Origin: Argopecten irradians
Lineage: Eukaryota; Mollusca; Bivalvia; Pectinida; Pectinidae
Assembly (NCBI RefSeq): GCF_041381155.1
Contig: NC_091134.1
Span: forward strand, 62,240,902 to 62,304,901
DNA: 64,000 bases
Direction: 5' to 3'
This document shows positions 48,317-60,205 of the stretch, one piece after another. Under the pieces are notes generated by a model that made no database searches, was not told the DNA's origin, and saw only the letters and a program-made list of their open reading frames with translations. The first letter of the stretch is position 1, and the number at the start of each line of letters is the position of its first letter. The position numbers and the translations under genes were made by a program.

Positions 48317-48581
48317 AATTTGTATCTGAAATGATATACAAACAGATCACATGGGGCGAACTTTTCACGAACAGAACAAAACTGCGATAAACTTAAAAAT
48401 AAACTGAAACATTAAGGAAACTTCCTTATGTGTCGCTAAGAACGCCTTTAATATCACGTGGACTAGATACTGACTTCCGCACTGTCGATAATTATAGACA
48501 GACAGACAGACAGACAAACATTCTTTACAGAGATTTACAAAGATTGTTTGTCAATTTTATGTTTATGAATTAATCAAAATA

Positions 48582-49655
48582 CAGTGGGACCTCCCGAAAC
48601 CGATCATGGTCGGTGCACATAATTTCGGCCGGTTTAGAGAGGGTTCGGTTTGGAGAAGTGAATCGAATACCAATCATTACGATCTGGATTTAATCGATCG
48701 GAAGTCGTTTTTTACACTAGTGTACCGCATGTATGCCTAGTGTTCGTTAAAACCGACCGATATTGATTGTTAATGTGAATGTTATCACAAAAGAGAGAAT
48801 CATACGTTTAAAAGGAATGAATTACAACAATCTTGATTTTGTTACCGCTTATAAACGTAGTTTAGTTAGTTGCGTGAATGTTCTTGTGGATGTTCTCGTC
48901 TGCACTAACCTACATACGGCCGATCGCTTCCGGTTACGTCAAGAATCAAATTATATGGTCTAATTACACGATGATCAGTCGATGCCGGTCATTATATGAC
49001 ATAGTCATTTTCTAAAACAATACGTGGCTTCGGCTTCTTCATACAGATAATTTACGACATATGTAAATAAAAAAAAAACCGTGTGATTTGAATACGAAAC
49101 TATCTCTTTATTACTTGCTCTGCTTGTTTTCATACAGTAAACAAACCGCGTGCACGTGGTAGACTTTCGTTAAATATCTAAACAATAGACATGATTAAAT
49201 AATTTAATCACTATCTCGGGTATAATTACCATGTACCTGAATCGCTGAATCGCTGTGGTCGGATCGCTGTAAGCTAGTTCTAGCTTGTGAAGATCCATCG
49301 TGGTCATTTAATTACTGGTTACAGTTTCAAATAGCCTTCACATCTGTATACATGCCCCAGGACATGGCATGCGACAACTATGGTACAGGTACGTGTGTAT
49401 TTCACGGTCGGTTGATCAGACCTCAATGCAATCTATCGGTGTCGCTCAGGTTAAGGCCGGTTTTCAGAAGTGTATTTTAGTTACATTTGACGATTCCGAT
49501 CTCAAAATCGGTCCGGTATTCGGAATTGGGAGGTATCGGTTTTGGGAAGTTTTATATACTATTAATAAAGAGGAATTCATTCCGTACATGACATCCATGT
49601 TCGGTTTCTAGAGGTGATCGGTTTTGAGAAGGTTCGGTTTCGGGAGGTTCCACTG
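48582..49655. mobile_element. pogo/Tigger-like TIR element, non-autonomous
   Basis: Inverted ends CAGTGGGACCTCCCGAAACC and GGTTTCGGGAGGTTCCACTG are flanked by TA on both sides, 1,074 bp. Internal GGTTCGGTTT-type stretches echo the ends. No transposase frame recognised. Confidence 0.8.
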
Positions 49656-50175
49656 TAGACAGTTCCTGTATCATATTATGTACACAAGTTGCTAGATTAG
49701 TCACTAAGATTGACCATCTATCTTCATCGAGTAAAATATCTTGTTTACAACCAAGTATAAATGAGTATTTCTGAAAACTTCCAAATTATCAAAACGAACA
49801 TATTCATGGACATTGTCGTGAATTCTCATTATGATTATGACGTCATAGTCAATGGTCTGACGTGACGTCATCTCGTAAGTCAGTTCAAATAAAGATGTCA
49901 AGAAAGATGAAGGTGTCGCAATCTATCAACATTACAGACATCAAGATAGTTTACAAGAAATTCCAACAATTTGTCATGACTATCGAAAAGACGATAAAAT
50001 TGTATGAGAAAATGCATAGAGATGTTGTTCGTGGATGTACTACATAACGTAAACATGACAGTCTCTTTAAGATCTCAGATACATTTATGTTTGTCAACAA
50101 CTGATATGTAGATGTTTACAGGAAACACAATTACATCAACATCTGATTATGATAAGTTTTTCGAAGACTGCATAT

Positions 50176-50970
50176 ATATATATATATAGGGATTGAATGT
50201 ATTTTTCTAATTTTCATAGCGGCTATGAATAGCATACTTGCTATGAAAATTAGAACAAGATATCCCAGAGGGATCTTGGCGCCCACCAAAGAATGATCTA
50301 TGTCTGACAATGGAAAGATGGATCTTTTCTCTGCTTTTCAAACTTTTTCAAACATACTACAAACAAAATTTGAGACAGATTGCTTCAGTACTTTCTGAGA
50401 AATAGCAGTGACAAACTTCAACTATCAAAATCCAAGATGGCTGCCTGGCGGCCATCTTGTTGATCGATCGGTCCCAAAACGCAATATCCATAACTATGGC
50501 CCTAGGGAAACCTACATATGGCATTTGAGACAGATCCCTTCAGTACTTTCTGAGAAATAGCGATAACAAACTTTAACTATCAAAGTCCAAAATGGCTGCC
50601 TGGCGGCCATTTTGTTGATCGATCGGTCCCGAAACGCATCATGCACAACAAGGGCCCTAGAGGGACCTACATATGAAATTTGAGGCAGATCCCTTCAGTA
50701 CTTTCTGAGAAATAGCGATAACAAACTTTAATTATCAAAGTCCAAGATGGCTGCCTGGCGGCCATCTTGTTGATCGATCGGTCCCGAAACGTATCATGCA
50801 CAACAAAGGCCCCAGGAGGACCTACATATGAAATTTGAGGCAGATCACTTCAGCACTTTCTGAGAAATAGCGATAACAAGAATTGTTAACGGAAGGACGG
50901 ACGACGGATCACGGATAAAAAGCGATTTGAACAGCCTGCCATCATCAAAAATACATTCAATCTATATATT
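50176..50970 (+). mobile_element. Hairpin-ended element C inside an inverted-repeat frame
   Basis: Outer inverted repeats GATTGAATGTATTTTT (50182) and AAAAATACATTCAATC (50948). Next comes a 14-bp-stem hairpin CTAATTTTCATAGC/GCTATGAAAATTAG (50196-50250). Element C then starts AACAAGATATCCCAGAGGGA, with several internal repeats of CCAAGATGGCTGCCTGGCGG, and ends GGCGATTTGAA-like sequence with a partial terminal hairpin near 50940. Confidence 0.75.
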
Positions 50971-52311
50971 TACATTAAAATAATTTATGAAAATAAAGTT
51001 AAAATAATATGTAATTGACTTATTACAGTAAACCTTAGTTGGTTCTTATACATTAAAATATTTTGGGGGACTATTTTTATTGATATGACACTGGCGTAAT
51101 GTTTAAAATAAGCTGATCGATGCACGAGAATCGTTGTATTCATAGTGTATTCATAGTGTTTTCATAGGCAAATCATATAGTGACGAAACACTCAGAATGT
51201 AAATATATGTCAATATCAAAATCACTCAAAAGATTTACCGTGTGAAAACGGGAAGTGAGTTCTTTCACGTGAAAAGACAATTACTACTATAAGTCTCTGT
51301 ATTAAGCATACAAATATTGTTTGCACGAGTACACGAGACCACACATTGCACACTATATACAAACACACACATGAACAAATGAATGAAAGAATGAATGGGA
51401 GGACGAATATAGACGGGTAACAGTGCAGCGATTACTGGTACTGAACTGAGTTTCCGAAGCGATTCACTTCCTATGAATTTATTCTTAGCATTTTTTAGTT
51501 CGATAAAAGAAACAATCAAGATTTTTTCTAAAATACACTTTGATATTTAAATCATTCACAATTATGAGTTCAGTTTTGGTAAACATGTTGTTGACATTTG
51601 GTTTGTTTGAAGGGCAAGGACGTACACGGACCGTAAACATCAATACACACGTACAATGTCGGTTAAAACTAGCGGGCACCGGCTATAACAGCTCCAAAAT
51701 AGTTATCTCAACCAAACAAATACTTAATACCAGGAAAGGGCTTGCTCACTTTACGTAAACAAATCATTGTTAAATAATCAAATTGACGTCTTTATTGCAT
51801 ATCCGAGATATTTCAAAAACAAATATTTTATTAATAAGACCAATAAAATGTACCAGAACTGCCCGACTGATTAACACGTGCATCATATATCTAAATAAAA
51901 TTCCCATGCGTAAATGCATTATCCTTATTGTTCATCTGCTCTTCAATTTTGTTTGTCATTATAATGTAGCACTTTTGTTGCCTGACTTCTGAAGGGCTTC
52001 TGAATGACACCGTGTCATTTGATTTTTATAGCATTATGTCCTAAAACGGTATTCTATTTATGTAGGAAATACGAAGGAAACCTGACTTTGATCTGGCCCT
52101 ATTTATGGTAAGACCACGCTGCCTTTGTGTTACAATCCAGCTTTGTTAATATAGAATAAAGATAAAAAGTTCGAATAAAACTTGAATAAGACCTATTTTA
52201 ACACTATTTCAAATGTTCTGTAGCTCTATAAAGTAACCGCTAATATCACAAAAGTATTAGATATATATAATTTAACTTATTATATATAAGTACGGAAATG
52301 AAATTATTTAC

Positions 52312-52402
52312 CTGAAGCGTATTCACGTGTTTACAGTTGATCCTAGCATCACTTTATACATAGGGGAATCCCCAAACACGCTACTCCCTTATCTTGACGT
52401 CA
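52312..52402 (-). promoter_or_regulatory. Candidate IAP promoter: kappa-B site, CRE and TATA-like box
   Basis: Within 90 bp lie GGGGAATCCCC (52363-52373), which fits the NF-kappa-B consensus GGGRNWYYCC, TGACGTCA (52395-52402), and on the minus strand TATAAAG (52352-52358). A good donor (CTTCAG|GTAAAT) is at 52312/52311. Vertebrate BIRC2/3 are NF-kappa-B targets. Linking this site to the IAP 4 kb away is inference. Confidence 0.4.
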
Positions 52403-53417
52403 TATGTTTATACTGATCATGACTTGTAAACAATGCACAACACGTTACAAAAATAATACTTACACGCAATATTCTTAACTATTTATGTAATACAGTATAT
52501 TATAAATATGTTTTGAAATGTACATTAGCAAATAACAAATGTCTTCTCATAAGATAAGAATCGCTACATTCAATATAGTGTTACTAGAAATGGACGAGCT
52601 CTTGATTGTTATCGAAATCGCAGGGTAAGGTAATTCCCTTGAAGTAACTTCGAGAGTAAAGTTCACAAGGAAAAGAAATATGTAAGAGAAATTTTTCATC
52701 TTTTGATTTAGATAAGGTTTTGGAATTGATTGTTGATATCTAAAAAAAGTCATCATCCAGACAGTAATGATATATATTGGTGTAAAAATAATAATAAAAT
52801 AATAATACTAAAAAATAAAAATCTAGATTAAACTTTTTCCTGGTTTAAAATACTGGTATATCCAGTAATAAAATGATATATTGAACCTGATTACAGATAG
52901 GATCAATCCGTCCCTGTGATATCCATGAAATATTTAGAAATACATATATCTGTTAATGTTACTGTAATGCCTTCATCATCCCTAATAGTTTGCTACAATC
53001 TGTAATTGATAATTAGTTAATTTCAGAGACTTTGTTGGTGGAAATCAGAGGAAAGACTATTTCTTATTCATCATTATATGAAAAAGCAGTAAAACCTTAA
53101 AGGAACGAACTTGTGAAGACCTATCCTGTAAAGAAGGACAAATAGCTACAGTGAGGATTTAGAAACTAGGATGAAAGAGCTAGAAGCTAGACGTGTTAAT
53201 AAGCATTATACGGCCGAGGGCTTAGTGCTGGATACGAGAAGGTGAAAACTCCACATCTGTCTTATTCAGTCTGACATGAAAACAGTTACAAATTACTTTT
53301 ATTTAAAGTAATTTCAAACAAAATACCCATTGGAAGATAATATTGGAAGATACAGATTACGAAGTTAAAAAAGTGAAAAAATAATAAAGTCCTGGTTCTC
53401 AAAAATTATTGCAGAAT
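52403..53417. other. Gene-free, AT-rich DNA
   Basis: No open frame with family resemblance and no clear repeat ends seen. Confidence 0.5.
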
Positions 53418-55118
53418 AAACAAGAGGTCCATGGGCCTTAACGGTCACCAGAGTTCAGATACAGAATGAAACAAAGACATGCATATAAACACTATATATT
53501 TGCCCATCAGGCCCTTGAAGACAGTCAGTGATTTTATAAATTTGACTTTTTAATCTATGCAGATTATTTGTTTCCATCAAATCTATGAATTCAGAAGAAA
53601 GATTTTTGAAATGTAATCCATTTTGACGCCTTTTGGCCCCACCCCTCTGGCCCCTGGGGGTCGGCCACGACCAATATGGATATGATGTTAAAATGCTATC
53701 TCAGGCTATTAATTCTAACCCAGATTGACTAACTTCCTAAGAAAACTATGCAAATAATGTTCCTAAATGTGTTTTTCCTATATAAACAATAGTAAATTTG
53801 ACCCCCTCCCCAGGGGAAAATCTGAGATCCCAGGGCCATGATATTCACAATTTTTTGTAAAGGGCCTTAAGACCTTTCCATCTATGCAGAGTATTTGATT
53901 CTACCAGTTCCAGAATTTCAGAAGAAGATTTTTGAAGTTTTAGCCAAGACCAATATAGATATAATATTAAAATGTTATCTCAGGCTAATAATTCTTAATA
54001 AGTTTGGCTCATTTTGAAAATTGAGCAAAAAATGCTCATAAATGTGTTTTTCCTATATAAACTATAGTAAACTTAATCCCCTTCCCAGGGGAAACGTGAG
54101 ACCCCAGGGTCATATTATTCACAATTTTTGTAAAGGACCTCAAAACCTTTCCGTCTATGAAGAGTATGTGATTCTACCATTTCCAGAATTTCAGAAGAAG
54201 ATTTTTGAAGTTTTAGCCTATTTGACCCCTTTTGATCCCGACCCTAAGGCCCCTTGGGGTCAGTCAAGGAAAATTGGTTAATAAGATTCAATGTCCATCT
54301 CATACTGATAATTCTGATAATATTTGACTCATTTCCTATAACAGATGATCAAATAATACTCAAAATTGTGTTTTCCCTATATAAACTATAGTAAACTTAA
54401 TCCCCTTCCCAGGGGAAACGTGAGACCCCAGGGTCATATTATTCACATTTTTTGTAAAGGACCTCAAAACCTTTCCGTCTATGAAGAGTATATGATTCTA
54501 CCATTTCCAGAATTTCAGAAGAAGATTTTTGAAGTTTTAGCCTATTTGACCCCTTTTGATCCCGCCCCTAAGGCCCTTGGGGTCAGTCATGGAAAATTGG
54601 TTCATAGGATTCAATGTCCATCTCATACTGATAATTCTGATAATATTTGACTCATTTCCTATAACAGATGGTCAAATAATACTCAAAATTGTGTTTTCCC
54701 TATATAAACTATAGTAAACTTAACCCCCCCCCCCAGGGGGAAACGTGAGACCCCAGGGTCATATAATTCACAATTTTTGTGAAGGGCCTCAATATCTTTC
54801 CATCTATGAAGAGTATTTAATTCCATCACATCTGTGAGTGGAGAAGAAGATTTTTGAAATATTAGTCAAGTTTACCCCTTTTGGTCCCTCCCATAGCTCC
54901 CTGGGGGTGTGGGGGTGGGGGTGGGGACCATATAATTCACAATTTTGATTGGCCTTATGCCTCAGAAGGTTTGTGCAAAATTTCATTGAAATTGCTTCAG
55001 AAGTTTTGGAGAAGAAGTCGAAAATGTAAATTGTTTACGGACATACGACGCACGATGCACGACGACGGACAAAAGGCGATTAGAATAGGTCACTTGAGAC
55101 TTCGTCTCAGATGACCTA
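53418..55118 (+). mobile_element. Hairpin-ended element E with a 324-bp internal tandem repeat
   Basis: Starts AACAAGAGGTCCATGGGCC. Internal units with period 324 bp (starts of CCCTTCCCAGGGGAAACGTG at about 54079 and 54403, diverged copies on either side) give the matching open frames at 54042 and 54366, which are repeat artefacts. It ends with CACGATGCACGACGACGGAC, AAAAGGCGATTAGAATAG and the hairpin AGGTCACTTGAGAC/GTCTCAGATGACCT (55087-55117). Confidence 0.8.
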
Positions 55119-55134
55119 AAAAAAAGGAAGAATT

Positions 55135-55440
55135 TGTTGTTAGATCTATAAAATATGAATTTTCAGTTGGACAGTTTTCCATAACACAAAGACGAGGTAT
55201 TATTACAAGTATCAATAAAGGAAACAAGCCAAATAATTTGATGGATAATTGGAAACACATATACCTTTTACATATAACATATAAGAAACCTTCTGCAGCA
55301 ATATCTCCAGAATATCAGGGCGGTTTCAGACAAGTTAATAAGCAATTACGAAACGCGCTTTATACAGTACCTGACCGCTACATCGGGGGAAATGTCCCTA
55401 CTATATATGATATGATGCTTAAGATTTATTTGTTACTTTA
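55135..55440 (+). pseudogene. LINE reverse-transcriptase fragment
   Basis: A frame reads FSVGQFSITQRRGIITSINK then KPNNLMDNWKHIYLLHITYK, resembling the RT finger motif SQRRGIITLIPK...NWRPISLL of L1/Tx1-type LINEs. Further on, RYIGGNVPTIYDMM resembles the later GRYIGEN motif, but the intervening part is missing, so it is internally deleted. It starts directly after element E. Confidence 0.55.
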
Positions 55441-55564
55441 AACAAATTTTGAAAACGCTTTTAATTTTGTGTCGTGATTTATTAATGAGAAGGTCTTGAA
55501 CTACGTATTTTAATTTTCGGAATGAAAACATGCAAATTTCCACAGATGGGACCTTGTAGCATCA

Positions 55565-55730
55565 CCTGACTGTGTGGACAGAGAGGAACTCTCCAATACA
55601 TATTGACCTCGTGTCATGCGGCATTGCACCAGGGAGAAATACATGGCCCCACAACCAAGTCCTTAGGGAGCTGGTAAATGTTTTGGAAAAAGAGCGGAAG
55701 AGCATCAAGTCTATCTAACCAATGTCCAGT
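55565..55730 (+). pseudogene. LINE C-terminal zinc-knuckle fragment
   Basis: CGQRGTLQYILTSCHAALHQ, then in another frame WPHNQVLRELVNVLEKERKS, matches the pattern C..C/GxTLxHIL..C..AL.QGRYxWRHNQVLREL found after the RT of many invertebrate non-LTR elements. The frame is broken, so it is a dead copy. Confidence 0.55.
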
Positions 55731-55899
55731 CATACACCGATCAGGTGTGGGGGAAAACGGAAGGTGGAGGGAACATCTGGATCTAGAGATCCACCGTGAT
55801 GGCTGCAGATCTCAACCAGAGATAAACTTTTTCCGATATTGTTCCCATCTAACATCAGCTGTGTATTCCTCTACTTTTGAAATATGTTTTCCAGGATAA

Positions 55900-58800
55900 A
55901 ATAAAAATGTAGTATTGTACCAGTAGCAAATAGAGTAACAAGTGGGAACAATTTTACTATGACACAAGACAGATGGAAAATCACCCCGCATTCCTGTTTA
56001 AATATCTCTAAGTGCAAAATTACAATGGTTCAAACTTAGAATAATACATCATATTTTAGTCACAAATAATTACCTTTTCAACGTCAAGTATCTACACCTG
56101 CCCGTGCACTATGTAGATAGTCCACAGCTCTCTATGGGTTATAAATACAGGAATTTGAAACTCTTACGGATATCAGTTTTATCTAATTTTCCACAAATAA
56201 AGGAACCCGCCTATTCGGAATCCTGTCATATCATGCTAAAGAACTGAAACTATCATTCTTATCAAACGTATATTAAATATATTGGACTAAGCTCAGATGC
56301 CTCTAAATGTAAATGCCCTTTTTAATGTTATAAAAGAACATTCATCAGTTCCTAATTTTGAAATCATTATTGAAGCTGTAATTTCTCGCCAAAAATATGT
56401 AGAGACATGTTTACAATTTACATATATATATTAACCATCTTATCCATTTTATGTCAAATAATGCATATGGTTTTTACTTATTTTTATAATACGTTCTCCA
56501 TAAACACCTTGTTAATACCAAATTTAGATACATTAACTGTCATATCGCATTGAATGAAAAATCTACTATGTAAACCTTAGATATTTAACGATAAATCGAC
56601 ACACTTTAGAGTGAATAGTGCGGCAATGAAAATCAGTCATAATGCATTTTTGGCCTTCGAAAAGTTGTTACATAGCAAAATGATGGTAAAATTCGGCTAA
56701 CATTGTCCGACTCTGCATGACTATTCATCTTAAGCAGCTGTTATTTTATTCATGCATGCATATGATATAAAGTGTCCTAGGATTGTGCAATGTATTTGGC
56801 GCAAGGTTCATACTAGTTATCTCCAATGAAGCACCAGTACAACAAAGTGTAAAATCACTAAAAAAAAAATTTTAAAAATCACATTTCATCTGATAAATAA
56901 AGCATAAACCAAAGGGACCTGCTTTTTTTTCTTATGACGTTTATTATTGTATATTATTAAGAACATGGAATACCATTTTTCTAACTTATAAAATAAATCT
57001 TATACATGTATATAACATTGTGATGAAATAATGGGCCACTATTGCCAGTGACCAAATACTTGGTCTAAGTGAGACGTGAGACGACATTGAGATCAGCGGT
57101 CGTATTGCCTTGAACATATTTATATGTGTATATTTCATTAAAAATTGAAATAAACGTGAAAATTTACATGTGATTTTAATAATTAGATAATCTATGTAAA
57201 ACCAATTTAGATATACAGTATGTGTTAAACATTCAATTCCTACATTATATCTATTTATAAATAAACAATTTATTAGATTTATTCCGTTATTTTAATTCAA
57301 TTTACTTAAATACTGGCCTGGTCAGCGTAAGACTGCTATCACGTGTGTCCCAATACTTGTCCTCTGTCCGTACTGACAATAACACTTTGCCACTCGTTAC
57401 TTTACACACTGTACACAATGCCTTAGTAAGTTACATCATACTTATATATCAATACTTATCGATAAATCAGTTATTTCTGAAGTTTATGTAATCATTAGGT
57501 TATATACACCGTACTTTGAAATGTCTTTAATGGAAATGACAAGACTTATGAGTCTGTTATTTTCTTTTGAAAATAATATTCACTGAATTTTTTTAAATAT
57601 CCCATTTTTATATTGATCATTAAAGTTTTAAACTTCGTTTGTTTATGCCTTGTCGTATAAAATTCTTCTTCTGTATATATCATGTGCTTGCATGCTCCAT
57701 CATTCTAAATGATGATTCATATAAAATGAAATGTTAAAAAAAAAGAGGAGGGAGTGGGGGGAAACATCCGTCCTACAATATAGATTTTATCAGCAAGCAA
57801 ATTAATACTACGGAATGGAACAGGACATGTGAAAAGTTTTGTAGTATTTATTACGTTCGCACGAAATAACATTTTGATTATCCATGTTCTTTCCAAGTGC
57901 ACGATATACCTATTTTGTAACCTTTCTGATGCAATCTAATGTCTAGTTCGTTGTACCTCTTACCATTTCGTCATACATTATATTATTTCCAAACAAAGAC
58001 TCTTGCAGAACTACCAAAGTCAGTAAACGAAGGAACAAACTTTTATTCATGTACCTTAATATATGTATTATCCTTTGCTAAAACGTTCAGATAGGGTTAT
58101 GGGTGATTGACTATTCGAAGTATAAAATTATAAGAAAATGAGGTGGACGGACGCAAGAGTGAATTTGCTATACACACAATTCGTTATATAACATTCGTGG
58201 GACAAATAGTTATATATTAAGCTGTAGACGGAAGATGTGTTTTATTTCGTTATACGTAAAAATTCCTTTTATAGAGTTCGTTATATTCGGATTTTACTTA
58301 CTACATTGGCTTGCCACTCGAACGTATTAAGTTCAAATTAATTTATTTCTCTTTTTATACCATTATTCATATGCTTACTATTTGCAATATTATATATACA
58401 ACATTATTGTTAATGTTCTTTGTAGATATACAGCTCTGTTTCAGGTTATACGAAACAATTGTGTTAAAGAGGACACATTGTTCTGTTAATAATTCTGATA
58501 AAATGTGTACAGTTTTTCACGGAAATGTTTTTGTATTAGTAGAACTCATAAGTTCGCCAAACATTATTACATTAAGTCGAAACCAAAAATATCTGTCTAT
58601 GTACAAAGTATTTTGCGCAAGTAGCGTTGTACATAATGGATAAATAATGAAATCCATTACAAATTTGTTGCCTGTTACAAAATAAACTTTTTCTTTTAAT
58701 ATAGTCAATTTAGTGCCACATGTCTATTTCAACAATAAAGAGCGTTGGTTGTACGGGATTTACAAAACTGAACATGCCCTTTTTCAATAAAACAATTTTT

Positions 58801-60205
58801 TTTTTCAAAATCAGAGTTATCTTTCAAAAATCTATGACAATGCCTTTGATCAGTTACTTACATCACCCAGTTCCATTCGTACTGGTCAGTAAAATATATG
58901 ATTGTTTTCGGAGGTTACTTGGATATTTCATTTAAATAAAATAACTCGCCCCACATTCGTTTGTAATATTTTAATTGAGAAAATGCATGGCCTGGTGGTG
59001 CTAGTTGTGAAATGCTGTTGTAATCGATTAAAGGGAAAAAATCTAATGTTCTGAATCCAATGTGACCAGTATGATGCTTCGATCACACGGGAGTGTTTTT
59101 GCTAAACTGCGATGTGGAAGTTCGCCACTTTTTATAGAAACAGAGTGGTGTGTATACATGTATATTGTAAATCTAACTGTGTTGAATCTGAAATTCATTT
59201 TTATGTGAATGTGATAATTAAAATGAAATTATGAAACAACTTTTTTTTATAATGGCTAATGACATCTCATCAGATTTTTTAAATATGAGTGCAAAAGAAA
59301 AGTTTATTTTCTGAACGAATAGGAATCTCTACAACGTATTTTAGCTAGAAATATATTTTTATTAATGAGAAAACGACGTTCTTTTAACCCGGATTAACAT
59401 GGCTTTTATGTAATAATATATTGTGTCCCGTAAGCCAAACACTGTCTGGGCATTTTATAAATCATGCATTGTTTAATACTATTATGTATGTATTTTTTTA
59501 ATGTGTGACATGCTAATAAAATATTTCTTATTAACATTATTACGGATATTTAGGATTTTAAGTGTTTAATGATTAAGGTCTTTGGTTATTAAAAGTTGCT
59601 GGAGGCGATCATTCCTGTTCTTGTTAGATCATATATTTATTCTACAAAACACGCATACTGCCTACATTGTATGTGGTAACTAAATCCGGTGTACGTTTAT
59701 ACACTGTTGAAATGTCACTCTGTTCAGCCGACTGTACGTATTTCTCCAAAGTTCGCGTTTAAATTTTGATGAATAAGAATTCAATATTGGGGAACCCAAG
59801 AAAATATTATACTCGTCTTATATACTACCTCTCGAATGAGCACTTAATACAGTCATATCGGCGAAGTTTATAACTATATAATTATAATACATTTGTAGAA
59901 AAAGAAAGCTACTCTGACAAATGATTGTTATCATAGAATTTACAATAAGGAACAATTTTTTATTTAGAATTGCTTAATTATATAATAATTCGATGGATAC
60001 ATGTTATTTACTAACCTTATGTTTAGGATTCTCACCACATCCGACATAATTGTTCACGTCATCAACATCACACAGTTAACAACTGATGATGAATAATCGA
60101 TGTTTCATTTTTAAAACACATTATCCATTAATCTGCCTGATTAAAGCAGACAAGTTGTCTCTAACATGCAATTATCCATTGCATGAATTAACTTGTCTGA
60201 TCAAT
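55900..60205. other. Gene-free, AT-rich DNA
   Basis: No gene or structured repeat I can support. The longest open frame (58311-58643) is AT-driven, unlike any family I know, and lacks exon context. Confidence 0.5.

Larger units (their letters stand above)
48317..52311 (-). other. Probable 5' UTR intron of the IAP gene (inferred)
   Basis: An acceptor-like TCATTTCAG ends 9 nt before the start codon (minus strand; boundary at 48325/48326), so the initiator ATG probably lies just inside exon 2. The nearest donor with promoter features upstream is at 52311. The stretch holds the elements at 48582 and 50176 and CREs at 49838 and 49863. Transcript evidence would decide. Confidence 0.35.

Noticed and set aside
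54042-54650. Pair of similar open frames MCFSYINYSK and MCFPYINYSK as a tandem gene
   Set aside because: They are the same frame in successive 324-bp repeat units of a non-coding element, with no start or splice context.
58311-58643. 110-residue hydrophobic open frame as a membrane protein gene
   Set aside because: AT-rich composition explains the Ile/Leu/Phe content; no promoter, splice or family support.
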